Shown here: piece after piece, positions 26,925 through 35,069 of the stretch
Numbering within the stretch: the first letter of the stretch is position 1
How the letters are laid out: every line of letters begins with the position of its first letter
DNA from: Acidobacteriota bacterium
Lineage (GTDB): Bacteria; Acidobacteriota; Terriglobia; Versatilivoradales; Versatilivoraceae
Direction: 5' to 3'
Assembly (NCBI GenBank): GCA_028875575.1
Contig: JAPPDF010000046.1
Coordinates: 1-37,005, forward strand
DNA length: 37,005 nt
Notes under the pieces: model-generated
Database searches by the model: none
What the model saw: the letters and a program-made list of their open reading frames with translations, nothing else
What the model was told of the DNA's origin: nothing
Made by a program: the position numbers and the translations under genes

Positions 26925-27093
26925 GCGGGATCACTGCCTCCCCAAGCTGCATTCTCTGGTTGTTTGCCCCTGGACCGGCCGTTCAATCGGTCGCCTTCCA
27001 ACCTGGCAAGATTATGGAGGTTTATCGGAAGTATTCTTGACTTGAAGCAAGACAGTTTGGTCAAGACTCCATATTCGCCCTAAATTCGTCCAC

Positions 27094-27921
27094 TCACTCC
27101 AACGATACGTCGGGCCGTGCAGGCCATGTCAGAGTGCCGTCATTGGAACGGTTGTCTACCGACACGGCCCAAAGGAAGGGGAGACCTCCTCGAGCATCGA
27201 TCTGCCACCGGATGAAACCGTTGTCGACAGCTCTGCTGACGGTTTTCTGCTGCCATGACAAGGGGCCAACACTGAAATCAACGGTTTGGGTCACGGACCC
27301 CGATGAGTCGTGCACGATGGCTTGTACCGGGACGGTGCTCACACCGAGATTGAACACTCCTATATTCACTCGCTGGTCCTGTCCGACAGTGATGCCCGCG
27401 CTGAATGCGCGGGGGCCGGAATCGACCAGGGGCACAATACCGTTGACAACCGTGGTGGTATACCGGCCGTTGGGTGAGTCGCTGTACACTTCGGCCGTCA
27501 GCGAAAACTTGTAGGGTGCGTCGTTAACCAGGGCAGCTTCGTCCAGGTTGAGCGAGTTGATATCGCCCGCCAGAACCACCGCCCCCGCGCCGCGATAACT
27601 GAAAACGTCTTGCAGGAAATTGTCATAGGAGCGGTATTGGTTGGCGCTCATGGGAATCGATTGTTGAGCGACAATGCCGTTCGGCCCGCATAAGATCGCA
27701 TCCAGGGTGTAACTGTTGGTGGTGAGGTTGTGTATGACCACACGGGTCTTGAAATAAGTGCCAAAACGTCCCGGCGTATTGGCCAGCGTCGGAATCACGG
27801 CGAGTGGCGTAGCCAGTGGCAGTCCCAATGCGTGCTTGGTCCGCTCAAGCGCCGGGCTTTCAGCAAGAGCGGGCAGACTGAGACAGAGCGACAAGGCTCC
27901 GATGATGATCGAACGATTCAT
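27094..27921 (-). CDS. Secreted protein related to one collagenase C-terminal module
   Basis: 275 residues from ATG 27921, preceded by AAAGGAGA. The signal peptide is clear (SIIIGALSLCLSLPALAE). The rest follows the same plan as each C-terminal module of the collagenase at 5382-9146. It starts with VIPTLANTPGRFGTYFKTRVVIHNLT, compared with LLTLAGHNDALFTSELTLNN. A VNIGVFNLG segment matches the (R/S)SN(V/L)AL(Q/V)N position. It ends with PFLWAVSVDNRSNDG, compared with PFYAYGVINDNFNSDG. This suggests a free-standing beta module exported from the cell. Function unknown; adhesion or binding is a guess. It is divergent from the sigma-factor remnant. Confidence 0.7.
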   Translation of the reverse strand: MNRSIIIGALSLCLSLPALAESPALERTKHALGLPLATPLAVIPTLANTPGRFGTYFKTRVVIHNLTTNSYTLDAILCGPNGIVAQQSIPMSANQYRSYDNFLQDVFSYRGAGAVVLAGDINSLNLDEAALVNDAPYKFSLTAEVYSDSPNGRYTTTVVNGIVPLVDSGPRAFSAGITVGQDQRVNIGVFNLGVSTVPVQAIVHDSSGSVTQTVDFSVGPLSWQQKTVSRAVDNGFIRWQIDARGGLPFLWAVSVDNRSNDGTLTWPARPDVSLE

Positions 27922-27968
27922 GGGATGTCTCCTTTTGGCGAATAGACTCGAAACCATTTTAATTCACG

Positions 27969-28418
27969 GTGTTCTCCAAAAAAAATGGGTCTCACCTGAA
28001 CCCAAGGCTGATTCGGCAGGGCAGTCGGTCGGCCGCCCACTTGCTGTTCGAGCGCTACGCAATCTGGCTTCGGCGATGGGCGCATGGCCGGCTGCCACAG
28101 TGGGCCCGCGGCGGGGTGGACACGAGCGACTTGATGCAGGACGCCATGCACCGGACATTCGAACAACTCCCTCGAATCAGATCGGTGCACGTGACCGCTT
28201 TGCGCAGCTACCTGCAGCGCACCATCCAGAACCGGTTTGGAGATCAACTGCGGCATGCAACGCTACGTCGGTACCTCGCCTTGCTGAACGAGTCGATCCG
28301 GCTTTCAGACGATATTGAGTTTGCGGCTTCGGTGCTGTCTGCCCCGAGATCGATTCGCCCGGCAACGGCGCGCGGATTGGCCGACGCGCTTCGCGGTTTG
28401 GTCCCGCAGGAGATGTAG
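27969..28418 (+). CDS. Truncated ECF-type sigma factor (region 2 only)
   Basis: 149 residues from GTG 27969; an in-frame stop at 27960-27962 rules out an upstream start. Region 2 is well preserved: HLLFERYAIWLRRWAHGRLP, GGVDTSDLMQDAMHRTFEQL and LRSYLQRTIQNRFGDQLR match core-binding and -10-reading segments of ECF sigma factors. Where region 4 should begin (ADALRGLVPQEM) a TAG stop ends the frame. No -35-recognition helix appears in any frame before the next gene. Either a pseudogene or a region-2-only protein. The GTG start lies 47 bases from the divergent secreted-protein gene. Confidence 0.6.
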   Translation: MFSKKNGSHLNPRLIRQGSRSAAHLLFERYAIWLRRWAHGRLPQWARGGVDTSDLMQDAMHRTFEQLPRIRSVHVTALRSYLQRTIQNRFGDQLRHATLRRYLALLNESIRLSDDIEFAASVLSAPRSIRPATARGLADALRGLVPQEM

Positions 28419-28477
28419 ACCGTCTGTTTTTCCGAGGCCGCCGTACTGGTCACAGCATCTGAGCCGCTGGGGTTACC

Positions 28478-29236
28478 TCACAGAACGCCGGGGATGAGCG
28501 CGCGGCGGGAGGGTGGGTAGTCGGGGAAGGTGCGGCGGTACCAGCGGTGGCGCCAGAGCGCGCGGGGAACCAGGTTGGCGGCGGTCCAGAGGGCGAAGGC
28601 CAGCGCCGGCAGCGACCAGGCCATCAGCGCGAACCCGATCCACTCGATCATCTCGCCAGCCAGGTTCGGCGATGACAGGAACCTGAAGGCACCGCCCCGG
28701 GGGATGAGGTAGCGCCCCTGCTGCTGCCGGCGCAACTGTGCCAGGCGGTAGTCGGTGGTGACGTTCAGGGCCGCTCCTGTCAGGAACGCCGCCGCGCCGG
28801 CGATGAAGCAGCCGTCCAGCAGCCACTCCCACGGGTAGTCTGCCGCGTAGCCCAGGAACCAGCCGTTGAGGAGGCCGTTGACAACGTTGAAGACGAAGCC
28901 CGAGGCGCAGATGGCGACCGGCATCGGCCGGCTGTAGCGGGGCACGATCCAGGGCCACACCAGGGTCCGGTGGCCGTAGTGGATCACCCAGGCGGCCACC
29001 AGCAGGTCGGCCACCGGATGCCGGTTGCCGGCCGAAAGGTACACGGCCGGCAGCACGCACAGCGCGGGCAGTTCCATGACGACCCAGCCCCAGCAGGCCG
29101 CCACCCGCGGACCGCGCGGGTTTCCGCCGGTACGGCCGACGTGGTCGGTCCCCACGAGGCTGTAGATGAAGACGGGTATCGCCAGGGCGGCCCATATGAC
29201 CACGATGGTGTCGAAGCCGGACAATTCGAAGTTCAT
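28478..29236 (-). CDS. Steroid 5-alpha-reductase-like membrane oxidoreductase
   Basis: 252 residues, about the length of human SRD5A enzymes, with six or seven hydrophobic helices. The C-terminal half has the family pattern (PF02544): N158, D162 and R169 around NVTTDYRLAQLR, IPRGGAFRFLSSPN, Asn191 and Glu195 in PNLAGEMIEW, and HRWYRRTFPDYPPSRRALIP. Glu55 and Tyr87 sit where the catalytic Glu and Tyr of steroid 5-alpha reductases occur. Such enzymes use NADPH to reduce a carbon-carbon double bond next to a keto group. The bacterial substrate is unknown: steroid, polyprenoid or other enone. It starts 22 bases after the dehydrogenase/cytochrome gene and is probably the last gene of that operon. 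Confidence 0.88.
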   Translation of the reverse strand: MNFELSGFDTIVVIWAALAIPVFIYSLVGTDHVGRTGGNPRGPRVAACWGWVVMELPALCVLPAVYLSAGNRHPVADLLVAAWVIHYGHRTLVWPWIVPRYSRPMPVAICASGFVFNVVNGLLNGWFLGYAADYPWEWLLDGCFIAGAAAFLTGAALNVTTDYRLAQLRRQQQGRYLIPRGGAFRFLSSPNLAGEMIEWIGFALMAWSLPALAFALWTAANLVPRALWRHRWYRRTFPDYPPSRRALIPGVL

Positions 29237-29258
29237 GCCTACTACCCGGGGCCGTCCC

Positions 29259-31667
29259 TCACTTCATGCGCCGGATCCACTCGCGGATCAGCTCGACGGC
29301 CTGCCGGTCGACCAGCGAGGTAGCCAGTTGAGGCATCTTGCCCCGGTCGCGGGTGGCCATTCGGTGGAGCAGGACGGAGCGGGCCGGATCGCCGGGAGCC
29401 ACCAGCCTGGCGTCGGGGATGTCGAACTTGTGGTGCAGGGGCTCCATGTCCAGCATCTTCATGCCTTCCAGGCTCTTGCTGAACTCCAGTGAGATCTGGG
29501 AGTTGCCTCCCCCGGCCTGCACGTGGCACTGGGCGCAGTTGGAGTGCAGGTAGGAGCGGGCCCGGGCCTCCAGATCTGCCCGCGGGTCGTAGGGGTCGAC
29601 CAGTCGGGGGAAGGCCGCCGACCAGTGAAAGGGCAACTCGGCCGGCAGCACCGCCTGGCTGGCATCGGTGGCCGTGATACCCTTCACCCGCGAGTCCAGC
29701 CGGTAGCGGTTGACCCCGCTTTCTTGCAGCGCCTTTCGCAGGGACTGCTTGTCCTCGTCCGACCAGGCCGGCTCCAACACCCCCAGGTAGTGCAGCGCCT
29801 CCAGTTGGTTGGCCGCCACCCCTCCATAGTCCTGTTCCCTGTTCATCTGGAGCGTCGACAGCCCCAGGACGAAGTTGGCGGCCCGGCTGTGGCAGACCAT
29901 GCACTCGCTGCGGCTGGGAAAGCGCCAGTCCAGCCGGCGCTTCCCTCCGTCTGCCAGGCCGATCTCGACCGAGGCATCCAGGCCTTCGCTTTCGACCAGG
30001 AAGGCTTCGGTCTGTTCCCGGTTCCAGGCATAGGAATAGCCCACCCATTCGCCTTGCTGCCGGGTCAGCAAGCGGGTCTCGACCCAGCGACTCTCGCCGG
30101 CACCGCCGTTTTCCAATTCGAATCCGAACGACTTGACCAGCACCGTCCGGTCCGGGAAGCTCCAGCCTGCGTTGGAGGTCATGCCTGCACCGGCATGGCT
30201 CGGGCCTTCGTCCTGACCCGGGGCCGACGGCAGGTAGAGGGACCGTTCCTTGAAAGCGCCGTCCGACCAAAGGGGGGCGTTCACCGAGTAGGGGATCATG
30301 CCGGGCGTCAAGCGGTGGCCTTCGACCGAGGCAAACAATCCGGTGCGGCTCAGGCGCCAGGGGAAGCGTTCGCTGCTGTCGGGCGCGTCGTTGACTTCCA
30401 GGGAGTAGAAGCCTCCCTTTCCCTTGTCGCGGTAGTCGAGCACCAGCAGGTTGCCGTCAGCGTCCACCTCGAAGGCGACGATAGCCAGGGAGGTATCGGC
30501 CAGCTCCTTGTGCCAGACGACTTTCCGGTCCTCCACCCTGGCTCCCCAGATCTTGCCTGTGGAATGGTCGCCGTAGATGTAGGCTCCCCGCAACTCCGGG
30601 AACCGGGAGCCGTAGTAGACCAGGCCGCCGGTCATGGATCGGGCTTCCGAGTGGGGGTGTTCCAGCAGGGGCCTTGAGACCGGGGTGGGTCCCAGCTCAC
30701 GGTTGGCGTAGAAGATGTGGCTGCCCTCGTAGACGCTCCAGCCGTAGTTGGCTCCCCGTTCCACCAGGTAGACCTGTTCCCAGAGATCCTGGCCGTTGTT
30801 GCCCACCCAGACATGCCCGGTCCCGGGGTCCACCGACATGCGCCAGGGGTTGCGAAACCCGTAGGCCCAGGTTTCGGGGCGGGCTCCCTCCATTGCGACA
30901 AACGGATTGTCCGGAGGCACCGAGTAGAGGCGCCCCGGGTCCGGGCGGTCCACGTCGATCCGAAGCACCTTGGAGAGCAGATGATCGAGTCCCTGTCCCT
31001 TGAGATTGGTGTCGGAATCGCTGGTTCCGTCGCCGGAGGTGACGTACATCAGCCCCTTGGGGCTGAAGGCGATGGCGGCGCCGTCATGTCCGTTGGACTC
31101 CCATTCGATGATCACCTCGGCCGAGTCGGAATGAAAGTGGTGGGGCGATGTGCGATCCACGCGATAGCGGGTGATGCGAACGCGCTTGTCGCCGTCCGCC
31201 ACTCGATCGTTACTGCCGATGAAGAGATGACCGTTTCCCTTGAAGTCGGGATGAAAGGCGATGCTGTAGGCCAGGGACTTCCCGAAGTGGTGCAGGACTT
31301 CGTAGGCGCCGTCAGCAGGGTCCCCGATGGTCCGGCACAGGCGCGGCTCCGTCGTGCTGGGGTCCTGGTCGATGAACCACAATCTACGGCTTTCCGGTTC
31401 CTTCACCACCACCACCGGGTTGGTCAGCGAGAGCCTGGGGAAGGCCCGCACCACCCGGTAAGGAGGGGGTGGGTCGGGGGCGCCAACCACCCGCGAGGAA
31501 ACAGTCGGCCAAAGGTTCTTGAGTTGCTGAAGGGTGTTGGGTTGGCTTCGGTCGGCCCCGGCCGAACCCGGGCGAAGGGCGGCCAGCAGGACGAGCAGGC
31601 CCAAGGACAGGCAGAGCCAAATCGTTCCCGTTCGAAGGGCGGGCGTGGATCGGAATTGCAGTCGCAT
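29259..31667 (-). CDS. Sorbosone/glucose dehydrogenase fused to a cytochrome c domain
   Basis: 802 residues with a signal peptide (TIWLCLSLGLLVLLAALRPG). Residues about 60-425 form a PQQ-type soluble glucose/sorbosone dehydrogenase propeller (PF07995): LAYSIAFHPDFKGNGHLFI, GHDGAAIAFSPKGLMYVTSG, PETWAYGFRNPWRMSVDP, ANYGWSVYEG and YIYGDHSTGKIWG. The C-terminal part (from RLSRTGLF, IPYSVNAPLWSDG) resembles the HNE_0200-type family. It carries two haem c motifs, CMVCH at 589-593 and CAQCH at 711-715. This suggests periplasmic oxidation of a sugar or alcohol with direct electron transfer to its own haems. It lies 15 bases after the nitrilase gene, in an apparent operon. Confidence 0.88.
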   Translation of the reverse strand: MRLQFRSTPALRTGTIWLCLSLGLLVLLAALRPGSAGADRSQPNTLQQLKNLWPTVSSRVVGAPDPPPPYRVVRAFPRLSLTNPVVVVKEPESRRLWFIDQDPSTTEPRLCRTIGDPADGAYEVLHHFGKSLAYSIAFHPDFKGNGHLFIGSNDRVADGDKRVRITRYRVDRTSPHHFHSDSAEVIIEWESNGHDGAAIAFSPKGLMYVTSGDGTSDSDTNLKGQGLDHLLSKVLRIDVDRPDPGRLYSVPPDNPFVAMEGARPETWAYGFRNPWRMSVDPGTGHVWVGNNGQDLWEQVYLVERGANYGWSVYEGSHIFYANRELGPTPVSRPLLEHPHSEARSMTGGLVYYGSRFPELRGAYIYGDHSTGKIWGARVEDRKVVWHKELADTSLAIVAFEVDADGNLLVLDYRDKGKGGFYSLEVNDAPDSSERFPWRLSRTGLFASVEGHRLTPGMIPYSVNAPLWSDGAFKERSLYLPSAPGQDEGPSHAGAGMTSNAGWSFPDRTVLVKSFGFELENGGAGESRWVETRLLTRQQGEWVGYSYAWNREQTEAFLVESEGLDASVEIGLADGGKRRLDWRFPSRSECMVCHSRAANFVLGLSTLQMNREQDYGGVAANQLEALHYLGVLEPAWSDEDKQSLRKALQESGVNRYRLDSRVKGITATDASQAVLPAELPFHWSAAFPRLVDPYDPRADLEARARSYLHSNCAQCHVQAGGGNSQISLEFSKSLEGMKMLDMEPLHHKFDIPDARLVAPGDPARSVLLHRMATRDRGKMPQLATSLVDRQAVELIREWIRRMK

Positions 31668-31682
31668 TCCTGGCCGGCCTGG

Positions 31683-32543
31683 TCAGACCCGGATCCGGTC
31701 GCTGGACCGTGGATCCCGGGTCAGGGTCCCACTGTGAAAGGTTCCCTGCATGCAGCGGTCCCGCCAGGCCTTGGAGGCGTCGTAGAGCTCGATTTCGGTG
31801 TCGATGGGATTGACCAGGACGGCCGGGCGGTGGGGCCGGGCCCGGTCGACAACCAGTCCCTGGGCGTCCACCACGAAGCTGGGCCAGGCATAGCGGCGGG
31901 TGCCGTTGTTGGCGCTGACCGCGAAATAGTTGCTGGCCGCCGCGGCCTGAATGGTGGTCGAAACCCAGATGTTGTAGTTGTGATAGCTCTCCAGACTGCC
32001 TCCGGCGTTGTGAAAGGAGACCAGCATGAGCTGAACCCCGAGCTGCTTGTACTGGCGAAACAGCTCGGGGTAGCGGAAGTCGTGACAGATCAGCAGTCCA
32101 CACATCACGTCTCTCACCTTGAAGGTCACAAAGGCTTGACCGGGGCTGTAGTGGTGAAGGTCGCCGTCGTCGTCGTGGTCTCCGGTGCAGAACATCTTGT
32201 CGTAGCGGTTGACCAGGCGCCCCCGGTCGCTCACCACGTAGAGCGAGTTGTGGGGTTTGTGTCGGCCCGACAGGGGGTGGTTGGACCCGACCACCACCCA
32301 AAGACCGAGTTCTCCGGCCAGCTCCATGATCTCTTCCACGGCAGCCGAAACAGCTTCCCAGTCCATCTCCCGGCCGGACTTCAACTCGCTCCCCAGGTAG
32401 CCGGTCAGACAGGCCTCGGAAAAGTGAACCAGGTGAGCCCCCCTGGACTTGGCCAGCTTCATCTGACGGGTGATGGAGCGGAGGTTTCTTGCTACCTGTG
32501 TCTGGATTTCAAACTGGCAGGTGGCCAGGGTCAGTTGAGCCAT
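31683..32543 (-). CDS. Carbon-nitrogen hydrolase (nitrilase superfamily amidase)
   Basis: 286 residues, normal for the family. The Glu-Lys-Cys catalytic triad is visible: Glu43 in LVHFSEACLTGY, Lys116 in NRYDKMF and Cys153 in LLICHDFRYPE. AAAASNYFAVSANN near residue 200 is the usual C-terminal signature. No signal peptide, so it acts in the cytoplasm on an amide, carbamoyl or nitrile bond; the substrate cannot be told. AAGGAG lies seven bases before the ATG, fixing the start. Confidence 0.92.
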   Translation of the reverse strand: MAQLTLATCQFEIQTQVARNLRSITRQMKLAKSRGAHLVHFSEACLTGYLGSELKSGREMDWEAVSAAVEEIMELAGELGLWVVVGSNHPLSGRHKPHNSLYVVSDRGRLVNRYDKMFCTGDHDDDGDLHHYSPGQAFVTFKVRDVMCGLLICHDFRYPELFRQYKQLGVQLMLVSFHNAGGSLESYHNYNIWVSTTIQAAAASNYFAVSANNGTRRYAWPSFVVDAQGLVVDRARPHRPAVLVNPIDTEIELYDASKAWRDRCMQGTFHSGTLTRDPRSSDRIRV

Positions 32544-32630
32544 GTCGCACTCCTTGAAGGTTGGGTCCCTGTTTCAGTAGCCGCCGTTTCCGTTTCCTCC
32601 CGGCGACGTCCACCCCGGTCCGGCCCGCGA

Positions 32631-33701
32631 TCAGCGCGGCCAGCGGTGCGCCAGCCCGGGCAACTCCGGAAAGGGCACGTGCGGTTCCGTCTGGTACCAG
32701 TAGGCCACCGAAGCGATGTCATCGGCCAGCGGCTGGTACTTGCCGTTCGGCCACCAGCCCAGTGCCTGGATGGTCACGCGCAAGTCCTGCTGGAAGCAGA
32801 TGGGATCCCTGATGTGCCATCGGTAGAGGCTCCACTTGGGCGGACCGTCTTCCCCCGAATGCTTGAGCACGTTACCGGCGTAGGCCGTGCTGTAGGTCTC
32901 GGGGAACCCGAAGCTTCCGCAAAAGTAGTCTTCGGTCCCGGTGCCGCAGATGGTGGGGAACTCCCCGTCCCCGTCGATGAAGAACTTGATCTCCCCTTCG
33001 CCGAACCAGCCGTCCGACAACTGCGTCCAGGCCAGGAAGGTCCCGGCGTATTTGCCCTGCCCCCGGACGTCGTCCAGGATGACGTATTCGGGTTGGTCGC
33101 GGTCGGTCACGGCCCGCCGCCAGCAGGCGTGCAGATAGCCCGCGCCGTCGGGGATCTCGGTCTCGGCGTAGGTGATCTGGTAGGTGAGAAGCCCCAGCTC
33201 TTCCTGGTCTTCGTTGGTGAAGCTGATCCTGGCCCGGCGCCGGAAGGGCATGGGCCAGTAACAGTTGAAGGCCGACTTGGGGATGACGGTCACGGCCAGC
33301 GAGTTGACCCGGGCGAACCGGTTGTGTCCCACGGCGAAGAAGTCGGAGACGGGGGTCTCAATGGAGGGAGACTCCTCCCCGTCCCAGTAGAAACGAAGGA
33401 CGTGGGAGCGTCCCTTGGCGGGATCGGCCACCAGCCAGATGTGCTGAATCAGTCCGGGCCCTTCGACGTCCATCAGGGTCAGGGTCTCACCGGGTTTCAC
33501 CTTGTAGAAGGGACTGACCTTCCATCCCTGTCCCAGGTGGCTGGCCGCTTGGCTGAAGGGCAGGGTCGCGGGATTGGGCTCCGCCATCCCCCCCCTCCCC
33601 TTCTCTCCGCCGGGATTCTCAGGAGAAATCGAGCGGGTTCGCGCCCGGCTCAGCAGGGGCAGTCCCCCCAGCCCCAGGCCAAGATGTTCCAGTGCATCCA
33701 T
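32631..33701 (-). CDS. DUF2961 family protein (GH172-type glycosidase)
   Basis: 356 residues from ATG 33701, with AAGGA upstream. The body matches DUF2961 (PF11175-like/GH172): LMDVEGPGLIQHIWLVAD, LRFYWDGEESPSIETPVSDFF, WPMPFRRRARI, WFGEGEIKFFIDGDGEFPTI and GTGTEDYF. Acidic residues in the last two motifs (near 235-257) probably include the catalytic pair. Characterised GH172 enzymes act on alpha-linked fructo- or arabinofuranosides; the substrate here may differ. There is no convincing signal peptide: the first 40 residues are low-complexity and rich in Gly and Arg. It sits mid-operon between RraA-like and nitrilase genes. Confidence 0.87.
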   Translation of the reverse strand: MDALEHLGLGLGGLPLLSRARTRSISPENPGGEKGRGGMAEPNPATLPFSQAASHLGQGWKVSPFYKVKPGETLTLMDVEGPGLIQHIWLVADPAKGRSHVLRFYWDGEESPSIETPVSDFFAVGHNRFARVNSLAVTVIPKSAFNCYWPMPFRRRARISFTNEDQEELGLLTYQITYAETEIPDGAGYLHACWRRAVTDRDQPEYVILDDVRGQGKYAGTFLAWTQLSDGWFGEGEIKFFIDGDGEFPTICGTGTEDYFCGSFGFPETYSTAYAGNVLKHSGEDGPPKWSLYRWHIRDPICFQQDLRVTIQALGWWPNGKYQPLADDIASVAYWYQTEPHVPFPELPGLAHRWPR

Positions 33702-33803
33702 GGGATTCCTTCTTCCGGTTCCGGCCGGAGTCGAACAGCGGCGACAAGTAGCGAGCCTGCCAGGGCGGCGTCGGTTTGGCGGACCGACCCTCGACCCGAT
33801 CGG

Positions 33804-34559
33804 TCAGCGCTTCGAACCGCCGGAAGTGTCGTCCTTGGTGCCGGCGTAGGGGTTTTGCCTCACGATATCCAGAACCTCATCGGGCGTCCTGGCCCGGTTC
33901 AGGAGGTCCATGCGGACAGCTTCCTCTTTCCGAAGCGCCCGAACGTTGTTCAAGACGTCTTCCAGCCGGTCGGCGGGAAACTTGCAGGCGCCGTTTTCGT
34001 CCATGTGGATGATCTCCCCCGGAGCAACGTCCATGCCGGCCACCGAAACCGGCACATTGATGGCGCGAAAGGCCATGTGTCCGTGCCCGGGCGTGGTTCC
34101 GCTGAGCAGGTACTGGAACTTCATGGGACGGATCTCGTCGATGTCGCGGGAAGGGCCGTTGGAGATGGCACCCACGCACCCGACCGCCTTGAGAACTGTG
34201 GTCAGCACGCCGCCGGCCAGCCCTACCTTTCCGGCCACTTCCGGCGGAAACTTCTGCTCGAAGGCCAGGATGGTGGGTTTTCTGGACTTGCCCAGGGCTT
34301 CGACCAGGTCGGCCAGACTCAGGCAGTCGTAGCTGGGATCGGGCAACCCGTGGACACAGGTTACCGCGTAGCCGACGATTGGGCCCAGCTCCGGGAACAT
34401 GCAGCGGATGGACTGATCGGTGTACCAGTTCTCGGTCCAGGGATTGTAGAGTCCCAGGCAGAGGGGATGGCCGGGATAGGTCGCCACCACGTTGGTGATG
34501 GAGGGCGTATCGAACTTTCGCAGCTCTTCAATCAGTTCTAGATCGGTTGGACGGGCCAC
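33804..34559 (-). CDS. RraA-like protein (HMG/CHA aldolase superfamily)
   Basis: 251 residues starting at GTG 34559 with AGGAGG upstream. The fold signature LAGGVLTTVLKAVGCVGAISN-GPSRD gives Arg138 and Asp139, the pair that binds substrate and metal in 4-hydroxy-4-methyl-2-oxoglutarate aldolases. DENGACKFP near residue 200 fits the later conserved D..G....P segment. The usual Asp-Gly before the RD pair is Asn-Gly here (SNG), a small departure. The extended N-terminal part (about 60 residues) suggests a catabolic branch rather than RNase E regulator RraA. The likely reaction is retro-aldol cleavage or decarboxylation of a keto acid, by family analogy. Confidence 0.85.
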   Translation of the reverse strand: MARPTDLELIEELRKFDTPSITNVVATYPGHPLCLGLYNPWTENWYTDQSIRCMFPELGPIVGYAVTCVHGLPDPSYDCLSLADLVEALGKSRKPTILAFEQKFPPEVAGKVGLAGGVLTTVLKAVGCVGAISNGPSRDIDEIRPMKFQYLLSGTTPGHGHMAFRAINVPVSVAGMDVAPGEIIHMDENGACKFPADRLEDVLNNVRALRKEEAVRMDLLNRARTPDEVLDIVRQNPYAGTKDDTSGGSKR

Positions 34560-34621
34560 AGGCTTCCTCCTGGATGGGTGTCGACTGCTAGGGTTATTTC
34601 GGGTTCAGCGCCTTCGGGGCT

Positions 34622-34672
34622 GTCGCAGGCGCTCAGACTGCGACTTGAGGGACGCAACCGCCACTTGGTTGC
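34622..34672 (-). terminator. Two tandem perfect hairpins between the VOC and RraA-like genes
   Basis: GCAACC (34654-34659) pairs with GGTTGC (34667-34672) across a 7-base loop. GTCGCA (34622-34627) pairs with TGCGAC (34639-34644) across 11 bases. Both lie in the 115-base gap just after the VOC stop. There is no T-run, so they could be an attenuator, an mRNA-stability element or a partial terminator. Confidence 0.35.
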
Positions 34673-34674
34673 TA

Positions 34675-35052
34675 TCAGGCCGACGAGTGCACGCCCACCC
34701 GGTTTCCCTCGCTGTCCTCGAAGTAGGCGTAGAAACCATATTCCCCGATGTCGGTCTTGGGCGTCAGCGTTCTGCCGCCGTTGGCGTCGACCCTGGCCAG
34801 CACCGCCTCGATGTCGGCGACGGAAAAGTAGATCATGGTACCGTCGTGGGAGGGGGCGCGCCCCTCCGATTTGAGGAGCGCGCCGCTCGAGCCGGCGCCT
34901 CCCTCGGTCGTGGGGAACCATGCCATCAGGGTGGACTGCACCTGGTTGAGGCCGAGCTGGAGCCCCAACACACTTTCATAGAACTTCTTGGCCCGGTCCA
35001 TGTCGTTGACTGAAATCTCGAACCAGTGCACCGGATTGATCGAATCCGCCAT
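34675..35052 (-). CDS. VOC (glyoxalase/bleomycin-resistance fold) family protein
   Basis: 125 residues from ATG 35052, with GGGAGAA upstream. PVHWFEISVNDMDRAKKFYE at the start, GLQLGL, and DIEAVLARVDANGGRTLTPK followed by FEDSEGNRVGVHSSA give the two beta-alpha-beta-beta-beta units of the vicinal oxygen chelate fold. The family includes metal-dependent isomerases, epimerases, dioxygenases and resistance proteins; the metal ligands cannot be assigned with confidence. It begins 17 bases after the SDR gene. Confidence 0.88.
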   Translation of the reverse strand: MADSINPVHWFEISVNDMDRAKKFYESVLGLQLGLNQVQSTLMAWFPTTEGGAGSSGALLKSEGRAPSHDGTMIYFSVADIEAVLARVDANGGRTLTPKTDIGEYGFYAYFEDSEGNRVGVHSSA

Positions 35053-35069
35053 GGTGTTCTCCCGTCCTC

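Noticed and set aside
26925..27093. Short inverted repeats (GACCG/CGGTC and CTTGAC/GTCAAG) after the paraslipin gene as terminators
   Set aside because: Short stems with loops of 10 and 18 bases and no T-tract; not distinguishable from chance.
30717..34541. A 1274-codon open frame on the plus strand, antisense to five genes of the metabolic block
   Set aside because: It crosses several well-supported minus-strand genes and the gaps between them, has no recognisable domain, and is what strong GC bias at third positions produces on the opposite strand.
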